This document shows positions 16,934 to 26,667 of a stretch of 64,000 nt of DNA, one piece after another. The notes below the pieces were generated by a model. The model did not search any database, was not told the origin of the DNA, and was given only the letters and a program-made list of their open reading frames with translations. The position numbers were made by a program, and so were the translations under genes. Source of the DNA: Methylophilaceae bacterium 11 (GTDB taxonomy: Bacteria > Pseudomonadota > Gammaproteobacteria > Burkholderiales > Methylophilaceae). The stretch is from positions 1,984,001-2,048,000 of the forward strand of contig JCKJ01000001.1 of the NCBI GenBank assembly GCA_000525025.1. Direction: 5' to 3'. Every line of letters starts with the position of its first letter. Positions within the stretch are counted from its first letter, which is position 1.

Positions 16934-19711
16934 ATGACTACCCTGTTCACAAAACAAAACCAGCAACTCAAAGAAAACATTCGCTATCTTGGGCGTGTAC
17001 TCGGCCAAGTGATTATGCAGAAAGAAGACGAAGATAAGTTTGATTTAATTGAGAACATTCGTAAGTCCGCAGTGAAGTTTCATCGTGAAAATGACCAGTA
17101 CGCCTCGCTGCAATTAGAAAAATACCTGAAAGACCTGACGCCCGAGCAAACCATTTGCGTGGTGCGTGCATTTAGCTACTTTAAACATTTGGTGAATATT
17201 GCAGAGGATCTATACACCCAGCAACTGACTCGCCTGAATGAAGACAACCTAAGCCCGGGCATGTTGGCACATTCCGTGGATAAAATTACCCAACACCAAC
17301 TCCCGTTTGACACCATTGATACATTTTTTAAAGATGCGCTGGTTTCGCCAGTGTTAACGGCACACCCGACCGAGGTGCAACGTAAAAGCATTTTAGATAT
17401 TGAGCACACATTGGCATTTTTGCTGGCCGAACGTGGCTCACTACTCTCAAAGAAAGAGTTAGAACGGAACCATTTATTGATAGAAGGCGCTATTTGCTCG
17501 CTCTGGCAAACTAGAATCCTGCGCTTTTCTAAACTCACTGTGGTCAACGAAATTGAAAATGCGCTGAGCTATTACGAGACCACTTTTCTCAAGGTGATTC
17601 CTGAAATACTGCAAGATTTGGAACGTGAATTAAATACACTCTACAAATCAGATACCGATACCAATTACACCTTGCCTAGCTTTCTCAACATGGGCAGCTG
17701 GATTGGCGGCGACCGTGACGGCAATCCTTTTGTCAATGGCACCACGCTGCTCCAAGCCATCCATTTACAAACGGCGGCGGTGTTTAAACACTACGTCAAA
17801 GAATTTGATGCGCTGCGACGTGAACTTGCCATTTCATCTCGCTTGATTAACATTGACGAGGCCGTACAGGCACTGGCCGTCCGTTCACGGGACCAATCAC
17901 CGCATCGTCTGGATGAGCCTTACCGATTGGCGATCAATGGCATATTTGACAAACTATTGGTCACCGCTCAGCAGCTAGCACCGCAGGTAGAATTTAAGGA
18001 CGTACCCACCAATGTTGCACCTTACCCAGATGCCTATGCACTATTGGCGGAGCTGGCGATACTGACGAACTCTCTGAAAGCCAACAAAGGCGAAAAGTTG
18101 GTCTATGCTCGTTTAGGCAAAATGACCAAAGCCATTGAAACTTTCGGCTTTCATTTAGCGACCATTGATATCCGCCAGTCTTCTGACGTGCATGAGGCCG
18201 TGATTAAAGAGTTGTTTCATAAAGCCGGCTATGACTTTAATTACGATGAGCTGACTGAAGACGAAAAAGTCAAAACACTGTTAGATGAGCTGAAGCAGCC
18301 ACGCTTGCTGTTTTCAGCATTTCAACAATACTCAGAATTGGTGCACACCGAAATTGGTGTATTGAACCAAGCCCGCGAGATTCGCAAACGCTACGGTCAG
18401 CGCGCCATCCGCCAATACATTATTTCGCATACAGAAACACTTTCTGATTTACTAGAAGTAGCACTATTACAAAAAGAGAGCGGCATGCTGCGTGGCATTT
18501 GGGGCTCACAAAAGATTCAAGTAGATTTAAATATTGTGCCGCTATTTGAAACCATTGCCGACTTGCGTCATGCACCACTCATCATGGGACAATGGCTCAG
18601 TTTGCTGGGCATACGCCATGTATTGCGTTATCAAGGCAACGAACAAGAAATCATGCTGGGTTATTCTGACAGCAACAAAGACGGTGGCTTCTTAACTTCT
18701 AACTGGGAGCTCTACAAAGCTGAGATTTCCTTAGTCGAACTATTCAGCCAAGCCAAGATTAAGCTCCGTCTGTTCCATGGACGCGGCGGGACTGTTGGTC
18801 GCGGTGGCGGTCCAACTTATCAAGCCATCATGGCACAGCCACATGGCACGGTGGATGGGCAAATTCGACTGACCGAGCAAGGTGAAATCATTGCCAATAA
18901 ATATGCAGACCCTAAGGTGGGCAGACAACATTTAGAAACCTTAATTGCCGCCACCATTGATGCGAGCTTGTTTCCGCTAGATGATTTAGAGGTACAGAAA
19001 AGGCGTGCGTTTGAGGGCGTGATGGAAACGCTATCCACCACCGCCATGACCAGCTACCGCAGCCTAGTGTACGAAACCTCTGGCTTTGCTGATTACTTTT
19101 TTGCAGCAACACCGATTTCTGAAATTGCCGAGCTGAATCTTGGTAGCCGCCCTGCCGCGCGTAAATCTACCCGCAGAATTGAAGACTTGCGTGCGATTCC
19201 ATGGGGCTTCTCTTGGGGACAATGTCGGTTACTATTACCGGGCTGGTTTGGCTTAGGCAGTGCTATTCACCAATATATTCATAGTGATGAAGCAGGACAA
19301 GATGCGCGTATTCAAACGTTGAAAGAAATGTTGGCCTATTGGCCGCTGTTTAAAACCCTGATTGGCAATGTAGACATGGTGCTGGCCAAAACAGATTTGG
19401 TAGTGGCCAGACATTACGCGCATCTGGTAGAGGATAAAGCATTACGTGAAAGTATTTTTAGCCGGATAGCACATGAATATCAGCTGACCACAGATGCGGT
19501 GAATTTGCTACAAGGTACCACTGAGCGTTTGAGTAGCAATCCCACCTTGGCTAACTCTATTCGCAACCGGCTGCCTTACTTAGATCCACTCAATCATCTA
19601 CAGGTGGAAATGATTCAGCGCCATCGTCAAGGCGACACGGATGAGAAACTTAAGCTCTCTATCCACCTCACCATTAATGGCATTGCAGCAGGCTTAAGAA
19701 ATACAGGCTAA
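16934..19711 (+). CDS. ppc: Phosphoenolpyruvate carboxylase
   Basis: The 925-residue product carboxylates PEP with bicarbonate to oxaloacetate, refilling the TCA cycle. Visible motifs are VLTAHPTEVQRKS (catalytic His), MLGYSDSNKDGG, HGRGGTVGRGGGPTY (catalytic loop) and the conserved C-terminal LRNTG. Length is slightly above the E. coli enzyme. It is divergent from lysS and converges on prfB with only a 12-bp gap and no obvious terminator. The SulP/carbonic anhydrase pair at 5.6-7.9 kb could supply its bicarbonate. Confidence 0.97.
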   Translation: MTTLFTKQNQQLKENIRYLGRVLGQVIMQKEDEDKFDLIENIRKSAVKFHRENDQYASLQLEKYLKDLTPEQTICVVRAFSYFKHLVNIAEDLYTQQLTRLNEDNLSPGMLAHSVDKITQHQLPFDTIDTFFKDALVSPVLTAHPTEVQRKSILDIEHTLAFLLAERGSLLSKKELERNHLLIEGAICSLWQTRILRFSKLTVVNEIENALSYYETTFLKVIPEILQDLERELNTLYKSDTDTNYTLPSFLNMGSWIGGDRDGNPFVNGTTLLQAIHLQTAAVFKHYVKEFDALRRELAISSRLINIDEAVQALAVRSRDQSPHRLDEPYRLAINGIFDKLLVTAQQLAPQVEFKDVPTNVAPYPDAYALLAELAILTNSLKANKGEKLVYARLGKMTKAIETFGFHLATIDIRQSSDVHEAVIKELFHKAGYDFNYDELTEDEKVKTLLDELKQPRLLFSAFQQYSELVHTEIGVLNQAREIRKRYGQRAIRQYIISHTETLSDLLEVALLQKESGMLRGIWGSQKIQVDLNIVPLFETIADLRHAPLIMGQWLSLLGIRHVLRYQGNEQEIMLGYSDSNKDGGFLTSNWELYKAEISLVELFSQAKIKLRLFHGRGGTVGRGGGPTYQAIMAQPHGTVDGQIRLTEQGEIIANKYADPKVGRQHLETLIAATIDASLFPLDDLEVQKRRAFEGVMETLSTTAMTSYRSLVYETSGFADYFFAATPISEIAELNLGSRPAARKSTRRIEDLRAIPWGFSWGQCRLLLPGWFGLGSAIHQYIHSDEAGQDARIQTLKEMLAYWPLFKTLIGNVDMVLAKTDLVVARHYAHLVEDKALRESIFSRIAHEYQLTTDAVNLLQGTTERLSSNPTLANSIRNRLPYLDPLNHLQVEMIQRHRQGDTDEKLKLSIHLTINGIAAGLRNTG

Positions 19712-19723
19712 GACAGGTTAGTG

Positions 19724-20828
19724 TTAAACGCCCTGCTTCAAACTCACTTGTATAAAGGGGTCTAGGTCGCCATCCAGTACGCCTTGCGTATTGCCAATCT
19801 CAACATTGGTTCGCAAATCTTTAATACGACCTTGGTCTAACACATAACTTCTAATTTGATGCCCCCAGCCGATGTCAGTTTTAGCGTCTTCCAGCGCCTG
19901 TTTCTCTTCGTTACGTTTGTTTAACTCCAAGTTATACAAAGCACCTTTCAGCATATTCATCGCCTCTTCGCGGTTGCGATGCTGTGAACGGTCATTCTGA
20001 CATTGCACTACCGTGTTGGTCGGCAAATGCGTGATACGGACTGCAGAGTCTGTCTTATTGATGTGCTGGCCACCGGCACCACTGGCACGATAGGTATCAA
20101 TGCGCAAATCGGCAGGGTTGATATCGATCTCGATCGAATCATCGACTTCTGGGAATATTTGCACGCTGGCAAAACTGGTATGGCGCTTGGCGTTTGAGTC
20201 AAATGGAGATTTACGCACTAAGCGATGCACACCATTTTCGGTACGCAAGGTGCCGTAAGCATAATCGCCAGAGACTTTAATAGATGCGCCTTTAATGCCT
20301 GCCACATCGCCCTCTGATTCCTCCAGCACTTCCACTTTAAAACCTTTGCGTTCGCAATAACGCAAATACATACGCAGTAACATCGCAGCCCAATCTTGCG
20401 CCTCGGTACCGCCAGAACCTGATTGAAACTCAATAAAGCAATTATTAGCATCCATGGGGCCAGAAAACATGCGGCGAAACTCCATCTCCGCAATACGTTG
20501 CTCCACTGCTAACGAGTCTGCATCTACGCTGAGCAGCGTCTCGTCATCATTTTCTTCACGCGCCATATCAAACAAATCGCGGCTATCCTGAATGCCTTGC
20601 TCCACGCTATTGAGCGTATTGACTACCAGCTCTAGCTCGCGCTTTTCTTTCCCTAGTTTTTGCGCTTTTTGCGCGTCATCCCAAACTTTCGGATCCTCTA
20701 ATAAACCGTTGACCTCTTCTAGGCGCTGTGACTTTGTTTCAAAGTCAAAGATACCCCCGAAGGGCAAGGTTACGAGCGTTTAAATCATTTAAACGGTTGG
20801 CAATCTGGTTGAGTTGTTCGGCTTCCAT
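19724..20828 (-). CDS. prfB: Peptide chain release factor RF2 (programmed +1 frameshift)
   Basis: The full product is assembled from two frames, complement(join(19724..20746,20748..20828)), giving 367 residues. The first 27 codons run from ATG at 20828 to CTT, then an in-frame TGA (20745-20747). Skipping one base gives [17 protein letters not shown], the canonical RF2 sequence. The downstream frame carries the tripeptide anticodon motif SPF ([14 protein letters not shown]) and the GGQ hydrolysis motif ([12 protein letters not shown]). RF2 ends translation at UGA and UAA. The internal TGA gives autoregulation: scarce RF2 favours the shift. It converges on ppc. Confidence 0.96.
20745..20760 (-). 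promoter_or_regulatory. RF2 +1 programmed frameshift site
   Basis: On the minus strand the site is a purine/G-rich internal Shine-Dalgarno-like GGGGG, then TAT CTT TGA C. This is the same arrangement as in E. coli prfB. CTT is the slippery codon and TGA the stalled stop. Confidence 0.95.
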
Positions 20829-20916
20829 AGGTCTAGCAATTTAAGTAAAACCGCGATTATACAGGAAGCGCCGAATGCACGTTGCATGCGTGCTAAGTGC
20901 TATAGAGTTGGGTGCT

Positions 20917-21320
20917 TTAGGTTTGGATAACTTCGCCATCTTCTTTGGTAAACGTGCCAATATTGGGATTTTCCAATATCGCCAATACCAACTAAGAAGG
21001 TCGACACAAGCGCGTACCTTTGGTAGTGACGACAATCGGGCGGTTGATGAGAATAGGATGTGCCAGCATGGCGTCTATCAAAGACTCATCATTTAAGCTG
21101 GCATCTGCCAAACCGAGTTCTTGATAGGGCGTACCCTTCCCCTCAACAATTGTCTAGGGCTGATATTCATAGCAGCCAGTAAAGCGCACAAAGTCTCACG
21201 GTTAGGCGGTGTTTTCAGATACTCAATCACTTCTGGCTCAACGCCACTGGCACGAATCATTCGCAACGTGTTTCGCGATGTGCCACACGCTGGATTATGG
21301 TAGATTTTTACAGTTTGCAT
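20917..21320 (-). pseudogene. arsC: Arsenate reductase ArsC, frameshifted and with a nonsense codon
   Basis: The gene starts at ATG 21320 with KIYHNPACGTSRNTLRM, the glutaredoxin-linked ArsC signature holding the catalytic cysteine. The frame runs to LLRGRVRP, then leaves the family sequence. One missing base near 21137 restores it: YQELGLAD, LIDAMLAHPILINRPIVV and GTRLCRPS. An in-frame TAG (20992-20994) then replaces the usual Glu codon. After it the same frame continues LVLAILENPNIGTFTKEDG to a stop at 20917-20919. The three family arginines remain readable. Two independent lesions argue for a decayed gene, though one could be a sequencing error. It lies directly upstream of pst on the opposite strand. 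Confidence 0.85.
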
Positions 21321-21366
21321 AGTACGTATTCGGCTCAAAAAATATTCAAAATAGTCCCGCAAATAT

Positions 21367-21395
21367 TGTCATATTGCTGTCACAAATATTTCATA
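21367..21395 (+). promoter_or_regulatory. Triple Pho box upstream of first pstS
   Basis: TGTCATA-ttgc-TGTCACA-aata-TTTCATA gives three 7-mers in perfect 11-nt register. The first is a perfect E. coli half-site, the other two have one or two changes. It ends about 95 bp before the pstS ATG. Confidence 0.85.
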
Positions 21396-21490
21396 CACTC
21401 TCTCCAACTTACATTCGATTGAATTATGTTTAAGTCAGTTGTAAGCATAGTTAAACAAGATGTAATTCATTTTAATTCGGAGAGATTTTA

Positions 21491-22489
21491 ATGCAAACAC
21501 TGTTTGTTAAATCATTAAGCGTTGCTGCCTTAGTCACTGCAGCATTCAATATTCAACCTATTCAAGCCGCAGAAAAAATCATTAAAATTGACGGCTCAAG
21601 CACAGTTTATCCAATTACCGAAGCGGTAGCGGAAGACTATCAAAATGAAAAGAAAGTCAAAGTAACGGTCGGTATTTCTGGTACTGGCGGTGGCTTTAAA
21701 AAGTTTTGCCGTGGTGAAACCGATGTACAAAACGCATCACGCCCTATCTTGAAAAAAGAAATGGACGCGTGTAAAGAAGCGGGTATTCAATACATTGAAC
21801 TACCTGTTGCTTACGATGGCTTAACCGTGGTGATCAACAAAAACAATGATTTCGTTAAATCATTGAGCGTTGAAGAGTTGAAAAAAATGTGGGAACCGGC
21901 AGCACAAGGTAAAGTAAAAACTTGGAAACAAGTGAACGCAACTTTCCCAGATACGCCACTTAAATTATTTGGTGCAGGTTCAGATTCAGGTACATTTGAC
22001 TACTTTACCGAAGCAATTGTAGGCAAAGCAAAATCTAGCCGCGGCGATTACACTGCATCAGAAGATGACAATGTATTGGTGCAAGGCGTGAACAGCGACA
22101 AAGGCGGCTTAGGTTACTTTGGCTTTGCTTACTTTGAAGAAAACCAAGACAAGCTCAAAGCAGTGCCTATCGTAGCTAAAAAAGGCGCGCCAGCTGTGAT
22201 GCCTTCTGTTGAAAGCGTAAAAGACGGTAGCTACCAACCACTTTCTCGCCCATTGTTTATTTACGTGAATGCCACTGCAGCTGCGTTTAAACCAGAAGTG
22301 AAAGCCTTTGTAGATTTCTACCTGCAAAACGCACCTACATTGGTAAAAGAAGTGCAATATATTCCGTTACCAGCCAATGAGTACGCAGCGGTGACCAAAC
22401 ACTGGAAATCACTCAAACCAGGTACGGGCTTTGATGGCACACCAGAAATCGGTGTAAAAATCGAAGACTTACTCGCACGTATTAAATAA
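21491..22489 (+). CDS. pstS: Periplasmic phosphate-binding protein PstS (first copy)
   Basis: The 332-residue product has a Sec signal peptide ending near PIQAA. It carries the PBP-type phosphate-binding motifs [27 protein letters not shown] and [16 protein letters not shown]. It should deliver phosphate to PstCA in the inner membrane. The start is preceded by CGGAGAG. It has a triple Pho box upstream and its own terminator, so it can be made in large excess over the permease. A second pstS encoding a lipoprotein follows. Confidence 0.95.
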   Translation: MQTLFVKSLSVAALVTAAFNIQPIQAAEKIIKIDGSSTVYPITEAVAEDYQNEKKVKVTVGISGTGGGFKKFCRGETDVQNASRPILKKEMDACKEAGIQYIELPVAYDGLTVVINKNNDFVKSLSVEELKKMWEPAAQGKVKTWKQVNATFPDTPLKLFGAGSDSGTFDYFTEAIVGKAKSSRGDYTASEDDNVLVQGVNSDKGGLGYFGFAYFEENQDKLKAVPIVAKKGAPAVMPSVESVKDGSYQPLSRPLFIYVNATAAAFKPEVKAFVDFYLQNAPTLVKEVQYIPLPANEYAAVTKHWKSLKPGTGFDGTPEIGVKIEDLLARIK

Positions 22490-22512
22490 TCGCGCTAGCT
22501 AGTACTACTTAA

Positions 22513-22541
22513 AAAACGACACTTCGGTGTCGTTTTTTATT
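22513..22541 (+). terminator. Terminator after first pstS
   Basis: AAAACGACAC-TTCG-GTGTCGTTTTTT: a 10-bp stem with a stable UUCG tetraloop and T run, about 25 bp after the pstS stop. Confidence 0.93.
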
Positions 22542-22619
22542 TTCCGTTCCATTACTTCCCTTCAAGATAGTTACTGACCAAACACCTGAATTATCATAAA
22601 ATTGCAGCTGTAACATTTT

Positions 22620-22641
22620 GGTCATTGATGCATCAATGACC
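22620..22641. promoter_or_regulatory. 22-bp perfect palindrome before second pstS
   Basis: GGTCATTGATG followed directly by its exact complement CATCAATGACC. It ends 31 bp before the second pstS ATG, in what should be the promoter or leader. Its GGTCATT arm also forms a weak 11-nt register with TGTAACA at 22609-22615, so it may overlap a poor Pho box. It could be a dimeric repressor operator or an mRNA stem. Confidence 0.6.
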
Positions 22642-22672
22642 TACTCATTGTCTCTATTGTTAGGTTTAATCC

Positions 22673-23698
22673 ATGACTTTTGTATACAAGCGTTTACTGT
22701 TCATCTCATTACTCGCAATGACCGCATGCCTAGTCGCCTGCTCCCCTTCCAAAGACAACGCAGCTTCTGGAAACAACAAAAATGCCATCGTGAAGATTGA
22801 TGGTTCCAGCACGGTGTTCCCAATCACCGAGGCCGTGTCAGAAGAGTTTCAAATTGAGACCAAGACCCATGTGACGGTCGGTATTTCTGGCACAGGCGGT
22901 GGCTTTAAAAAATTCTGCCGTGGTGAAACCGATGTGCAAAACGCCTCTCGCCCTATTCTTGAAAAAGAGATGGCGGCCTGCAAAGCTGCTGGTATTGAAT
23001 TTATTGAGTTGCCGATTGCATTTGACGCATTGACTGTGGTGGTGAATCCTAAAAATGATTTTATCAAAAGCATCACCGTGGCTGAGTTGAAGAAAATGTG
23101 GGCGCCGGAAGCACAACAAACCATTACCACTTGGCAACAGGTCAACCCAACTTGGCCAGACACTGCGCTCAAGCTGTTTGGTGCAGGTTCGGATTCTGGC
23201 ACTTTCGATTACTTTACCGAAGCGATTGTGGGTAAAGCAAAATCCAGCCGTGGTGATTTCACTGCATCAGAAGATGACAATGTACTGGTACAAGGCGTGA
23301 TTAATGACAAAGGTGGCCTAGGCTATTTTGGCTATGCTTACTACGAGGAAAATCAAGATAAAATCAAAGCAGTGCCTATCGCCTTGGATGAAAAATCTGC
23401 TGCAGTATTGCCAAGTAAACAAAGTGTCATGGACGGCACCTATCAACCACTATCACGTCCATTGTTCATTTACGTGAGTGCAAAATCTGCGAAAGAAAAA
23501 CCAGAAGTAAAAGCATTTGTAGACGCTTACTTGCGTGATGCAACGGCATTGATCGAAGAGGTTAAATTTATCCCCTTGCCAGAAAAAGACATGCAGGCGG
23601 TACAAGCGCATTGGGCGGCGCTGAAAACTGGCACTGGCTTTGGCGGTAAGCCAGAAGTTGGCATTAAAATCGAAGATTTACTCAAGCGTATTCAGTAA
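22673..23698 (+). CDS. pstS: Phosphate-binding lipoprotein PstS (second copy)
   Basis: The 341-residue product is homologous over its full length to the preceding PstS, including [27 protein letters not shown] and [20 protein letters not shown]. It differs by having a lipoprotein signal (LLAMTACLVAC) instead of a plain signal peptide, so it is probably tethered to a membrane. Tandem duplication followed by a change in anchoring is likely. A terminator separates it from pstC. A 22-bp palindrome lies in its leader. Confidence 0.93.
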   Translation: MTFVYKRLLFISLLAMTACLVACSPSKDNAASGNNKNAIVKIDGSSTVFPITEAVSEEFQIETKTHVTVGISGTGGGFKKFCRGETDVQNASRPILEKEMAACKAAGIEFIELPIAFDALTVVVNPKNDFIKSITVAELKKMWAPEAQQTITTWQQVNPTWPDTALKLFGAGSDSGTFDYFTEAIVGKAKSSRGDFTASEDDNVLVQGVINDKGGLGYFGYAYYEENQDKIKAVPIALDEKSAAVLPSKQSVMDGTYQPLSRPLFIYVSAKSAKEKPEVKAFVDAYLRDATALIEEVKFIPLPEKDMQAVQAHWAALKTGTGFGGKPEVGIKIEDLLKRIQ

Positions 23699-23728
23699 TA
23701 GTACGCACTTCAATATCTCTCGACTTAC

Positions 23729-23755
23729 AAGGCAGCTTTCTTAGCTGCCTTTATT
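23729..23755 (+). terminator. Terminator after second pstS
   Basis: AAGGCAGCT-TTCTT-AGCTGCCTT followed by TATTGTTT. It is about 30 bp after the stop. The T run is interrupted, so read-through is possible. Confidence 0.75.
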
Positions 23756-23794
23756 GTTTATAGACGCCGTAAAATAAGCGTTATCTCATCCAAG

Positions 23795-23833
23795 TGTCAT
23801 ATGTAAAAAGCAATTTGACTTATTTTTGTCACA
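23795..23833 (+). promoter_or_regulatory. Possible weak Pho box before pstC
   Basis: A perfect TGTCATA at 23795-23801 stands alone. A TGTCACA at 23827-23833 has a poor partner TGACTTA 11 nt upstream. The two better half-sites are not in 11-nt register with each other. The assignment rests partly on context. Confidence 0.35.
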
Positions 23834-23877
23834 TTTCTTTATTACAATCGTGTTAACTTTAAAAATAGAAATATATA

Positions 23878-24825
23878 ATGTCGGCTTCCGCTCAAACTCT
23901 CAGCACAACTATGATGCAAACCATTAGCCCGCGTTTAGCCAAAAACATTAAACGGAACGTACGCGAACGTATCATCGAGTTCATTTTGATGCTTGCTGCG
24001 CTATCTGCAGTGTTGACCACTTTTGCGATTGTTGCGGTGCTGCTATACGAGTCACTCACCTTCTTTAAAGTCGTCTCACTCAAAGACTTTTTAACCGATA
24101 CACAATGGACACCGCTGTTTGAAGATGCGCATTACGGCATCATGCCTTTGGTCTCTGGCACACTCACTACCTCAGCCATTGCATTGTGTGTAGCCATTCC
24201 AATCGGTACTGTTGGCGCTATTTATCTTTCTGAGTTTGCCAGTCATCGCGTACGTGAAACGGTCAAGCCGATTCTTGAGCTACTGGTAGGTGTACCAACC
24301 GTAGTATTTGGTTACTTTGCATTGTTGTTTGTTACGCCACTTCTACAAAAAATATTTCCAGATTTACCCGGTTTTAATATGTTGGGCCCAGGTATCGTCA
24401 TGGGCATCATGATCATCCCTTACATCTCTTCCGTTGCCGAAGACGCCATGCGCGCAGTGCCAATGAGCATGCGTGAAGGCAGTTATGCAATGGGTGCAAC
24501 CCGTTTTCAAACGGCTGTAAAAGTGGTCACACCGGCTGCTATCTCAGGCATTATCGCTGCCTATATTTTAGGTATCTCACGTGCTGTGGGCGAAACCATG
24601 GTGGTGGCGGTAGCTGCAGGCCAACAGCCAAACTTGACCTTTAACCCGATGGATAGCGCCGCTACTATTACTGCCTACATCGTACAAGTCGCTTTAGGCG
24701 ATTTACCGCATGGCAGTATTGGTTACCAAAGTATTTTCGCAGCAGGCTTAGTGCTCATGTTAATGACATTGTCTTTTAACATTCTAGGCCATGTCGTACG
24801 TAAAAAATTCCGTGAGAACTACTAA
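23878..24825 (+). CDS. pstC: Phosphate ABC transporter permease PstC
   Basis: The 315-residue inner membrane protein has about six membrane helices and the permease EAA-type loop (AMRAVPMSMREGSYAMGATR). With PstA it forms the phosphate channel. Its stop overlaps the pstA start by one base (TAATG), so translation is coupled. There is a terminator before it, so it probably has its own promoter. Confidence 0.95.
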   Translation: MSASAQTLSTTMMQTISPRLAKNIKRNVRERIIEFILMLAALSAVLTTFAIVAVLLYESLTFFKVVSLKDFLTDTQWTPLFEDAHYGIMPLVSGTLTTSAIALCVAIPIGTVGAIYLSEFASHRVRETVKPILELLVGVPTVVFGYFALLFVTPLLQKIFPDLPGFNMLGPGIVMGIMIIPYISSVAEDAMRAVPMSMREGSYAMGATRFQTAVKVVTPAAISGIIAAYILGISRAVGETMVVAVAAGQQPNLTFNPMDSAATITAYIVQVALGDLPHGSIGYQSIFAAGLVLMLMTLSFNILGHVVRKKFRENY

Positions 24826-25775
24826 TGAATGATACGCAAATAAAACAAGCCAGCGTGCTGGAAAACATTGGCGCTGTGCGCGCCATGATCAAGCGTCATA
24901 AACGCAATGATATTTTGTTTTCCATCATTGGTTTAATCGCACTGATGATTGGTCTGCTGACATTGTGTACGCTGTTTATTGATCTCATCATGGATGGCTA
25001 TCAACGTTTCAATCTGAGTTTCTTTAGCGAGTTCCCATCCCGCCGTGCTGCACGCGCAGGTATTTTGTCTGCTTGGGTGGGCTCATTATTAGTAATGACC
25101 GTCACCTTTTTAACTGCCGTGCCTTTAGGCGTAGCGGCAGGCTTATATTTGGAAGAATATGCAAAAAAAGGCTGGCTATCCGATTTAATCGAGATCAACG
25201 TCTCTAACTTGGCAGGTGTCCCTTCTATTGTGTATGGCTTGCTCGCTTTAGGTTTGTTTGTCTATGGCTTGGGCTTGGGTCAAAGTATCTTAACTGCTGG
25301 CCTTACTTTAGGTTTGCTGATTCTACCAGTCGTGATTGTGTCTACCCGTGAATCGATTCGTGCTATTCCTGTGGCGATTCGCGAAGCTGCTTATGCTGTA
25401 GGTGCGACCAAATGGCAAGTAGTGAAAGACCACGTATTGAAATATTCACAAGGCGGTATTTTAACTGGGGTAATTATTGGCATGGCGCGCGCATTGGGCG
25501 AAACTGCACCGGTCATTACCATTGGTGCATTGACCTTTATTGCATTCTTGCCACCTTCTCCAATCAGCACCGAACCACCGTTTTTAAACTTTGAATGGCT
25601 CACTTCTGGCTTTACCGTGCTGCCGATTCAAATGTTCAACTGGCTGTCACGTCCAGACCATGCTTTCCATATCAATGCCGCTGCCACTGGTGCCATCATT
25701 ATCGTTGTCACATTGTTGATGAACGGTACGGCGATTTGGTTGCGTTACAAAATTCGTAAAAATATTAAGTGGTAA
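24825..25775 (+). CDS. pstA: Phosphate ABC transporter permease PstA
   Basis: The 316-residue inner membrane protein has the EAA loop ([20 protein letters not shown]) and about six membrane helices. It pairs with PstC. The start overlaps the pstC stop and pstB follows after 22 bp. An extended loop with PSPISTEPP lies between late helices. Confidence 0.95.
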   Translation: MNDTQIKQASVLENIGAVRAMIKRHKRNDILFSIIGLIALMIGLLTLCTLFIDLIMDGYQRFNLSFFSEFPSRRAARAGILSAWVGSLLVMTVTFLTAVPLGVAAGLYLEEYAKKGWLSDLIEINVSNLAGVPSIVYGLLALGLFVYGLGLGQSILTAGLTLGLLILPVVIVSTRESIRAIPVAIREAAYAVGATKWQVVKDHVLKYSQGGILTGVIIGMARALGETAPVITIGALTFIAFLPPSPISTEPPFLNFEWLTSGFTVLPIQMFNWLSRPDHAFHINAAATGAIIIVVTLLMNGTAIWLRYKIRKNIKW

Positions 25776-25797
25776 TTTAGAAACTTTAGGAAACCCA

Positions 25798-26577
25798 ATG
25801 GTGAATGTCACTACCCCTATTAAAGCCGAATCACGCGATTTAAACTTTTTCTACAGCACTGGTACCAAAGCACTCAAAGGCATTAATATGCCGCTGTACG
25901 AAAACAAAATTACCGCGCTAATTGGTCCTTCCGGTTGCGGCAAATCTACATTTTTGCGCTGCTTTAACCGTATGCACGATTTGTACCCTGGCAACAAATA
26001 CCAAGGTCAAATTATCATGCACCCGGACAACACCAACATTTTGGATCAAGGGGTAGACCCGATTGAAGTACGTATGCGTATCAGCATGGTATTCCAAAAG
26101 CCTAATCCGTTCCCTAAGTCTATTTATGAAAACGTCGCCTATGGTTTACGCGTACGTGGTGAGAGCAATAAACGCATCATGGATGACAAAGTAGAAGAAG
26201 CGTTAAAAGGCGCTGCATTGTGGAACGAGGTCAAAGACCGTTTGCATGATTTGGCATTTAACTTATCTGGCGGTCAGCAACAACGCTTGTGTATTGCGCG
26301 TGCATTGGCCACAGATCCTGAGATTATGCTGTTTGATGAACCGACGTCTGCATTAGACCCGATTGCAACGGCCAATATTGAAGAGCTGATGAGCGAACTG
26401 CGTGGCAAGCTGACAATCCTAGTAGTGACGCACAATATGCAACAAGCGGCGCGCGTGTCTGACTACACTGCCTATATGTACTTGGGCGAGTTGATTGAGT
26501 ACGGCGATACCGATAAGATTTTTACCAACCCTAGCCGTAAAGAAACTGAAGATTACATCACCGGTAAATTTGGTTAA
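25798..26577 (+). CDS. pstB: Phosphate ABC transporter ATPase PstB
   Basis: The 259-residue product is the ATPase that powers PstCA. It has the Walker [11 protein letters not shown]-loop FQKPNPFP, signature LSGGQQQRL, Walker [14 protein letters not shown] and the H-loop His in VVTHNM. It is the last gene of pstCAB. No phoU follows; the next gene is on the other strand after a terminator. Confidence 0.97.
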   Translation: MVNVTTPIKAESRDLNFFYSTGTKALKGINMPLYENKITALIGPSGCGKSTFLRCFNRMHDLYPGNKYQGQIIMHPDNTNILDQGVDPIEVRMRISMVFQKPNPFPKSIYENVAYGLRVRGESNKRIMDDKVEEALKGAALWNEVKDRLHDLAFNLSGGQQQRLCIARALATDPEIMLFDEPTSALDPIATANIEELMSELRGKLTILVVTHNMQQAARVSDYTAYMYLGELIEYGDTDKIFTNPSRKETEDYITGKFG

Positions 26578-26593
26578 TCATTAAAGCAGCCAC

Positions 26594-26621
26594 AAAAAAG
26601 CCAGCATATGCTGGCTTTTTT
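26594..26621. terminator. Bidirectional terminator between pstB and GT4 gene
   Basis: A perfect 28-bp palindrome: six A, GCCAGCAT, its complement ATGCTGGC, six T. It serves both the pstB transcript and the convergent glycosyltransferase transcript. Confidence 0.93.
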
Positions 26622-26667
26622 ATTTGTGCTTGAGTGATACATCAATACATCACTCCAATATCACAAC

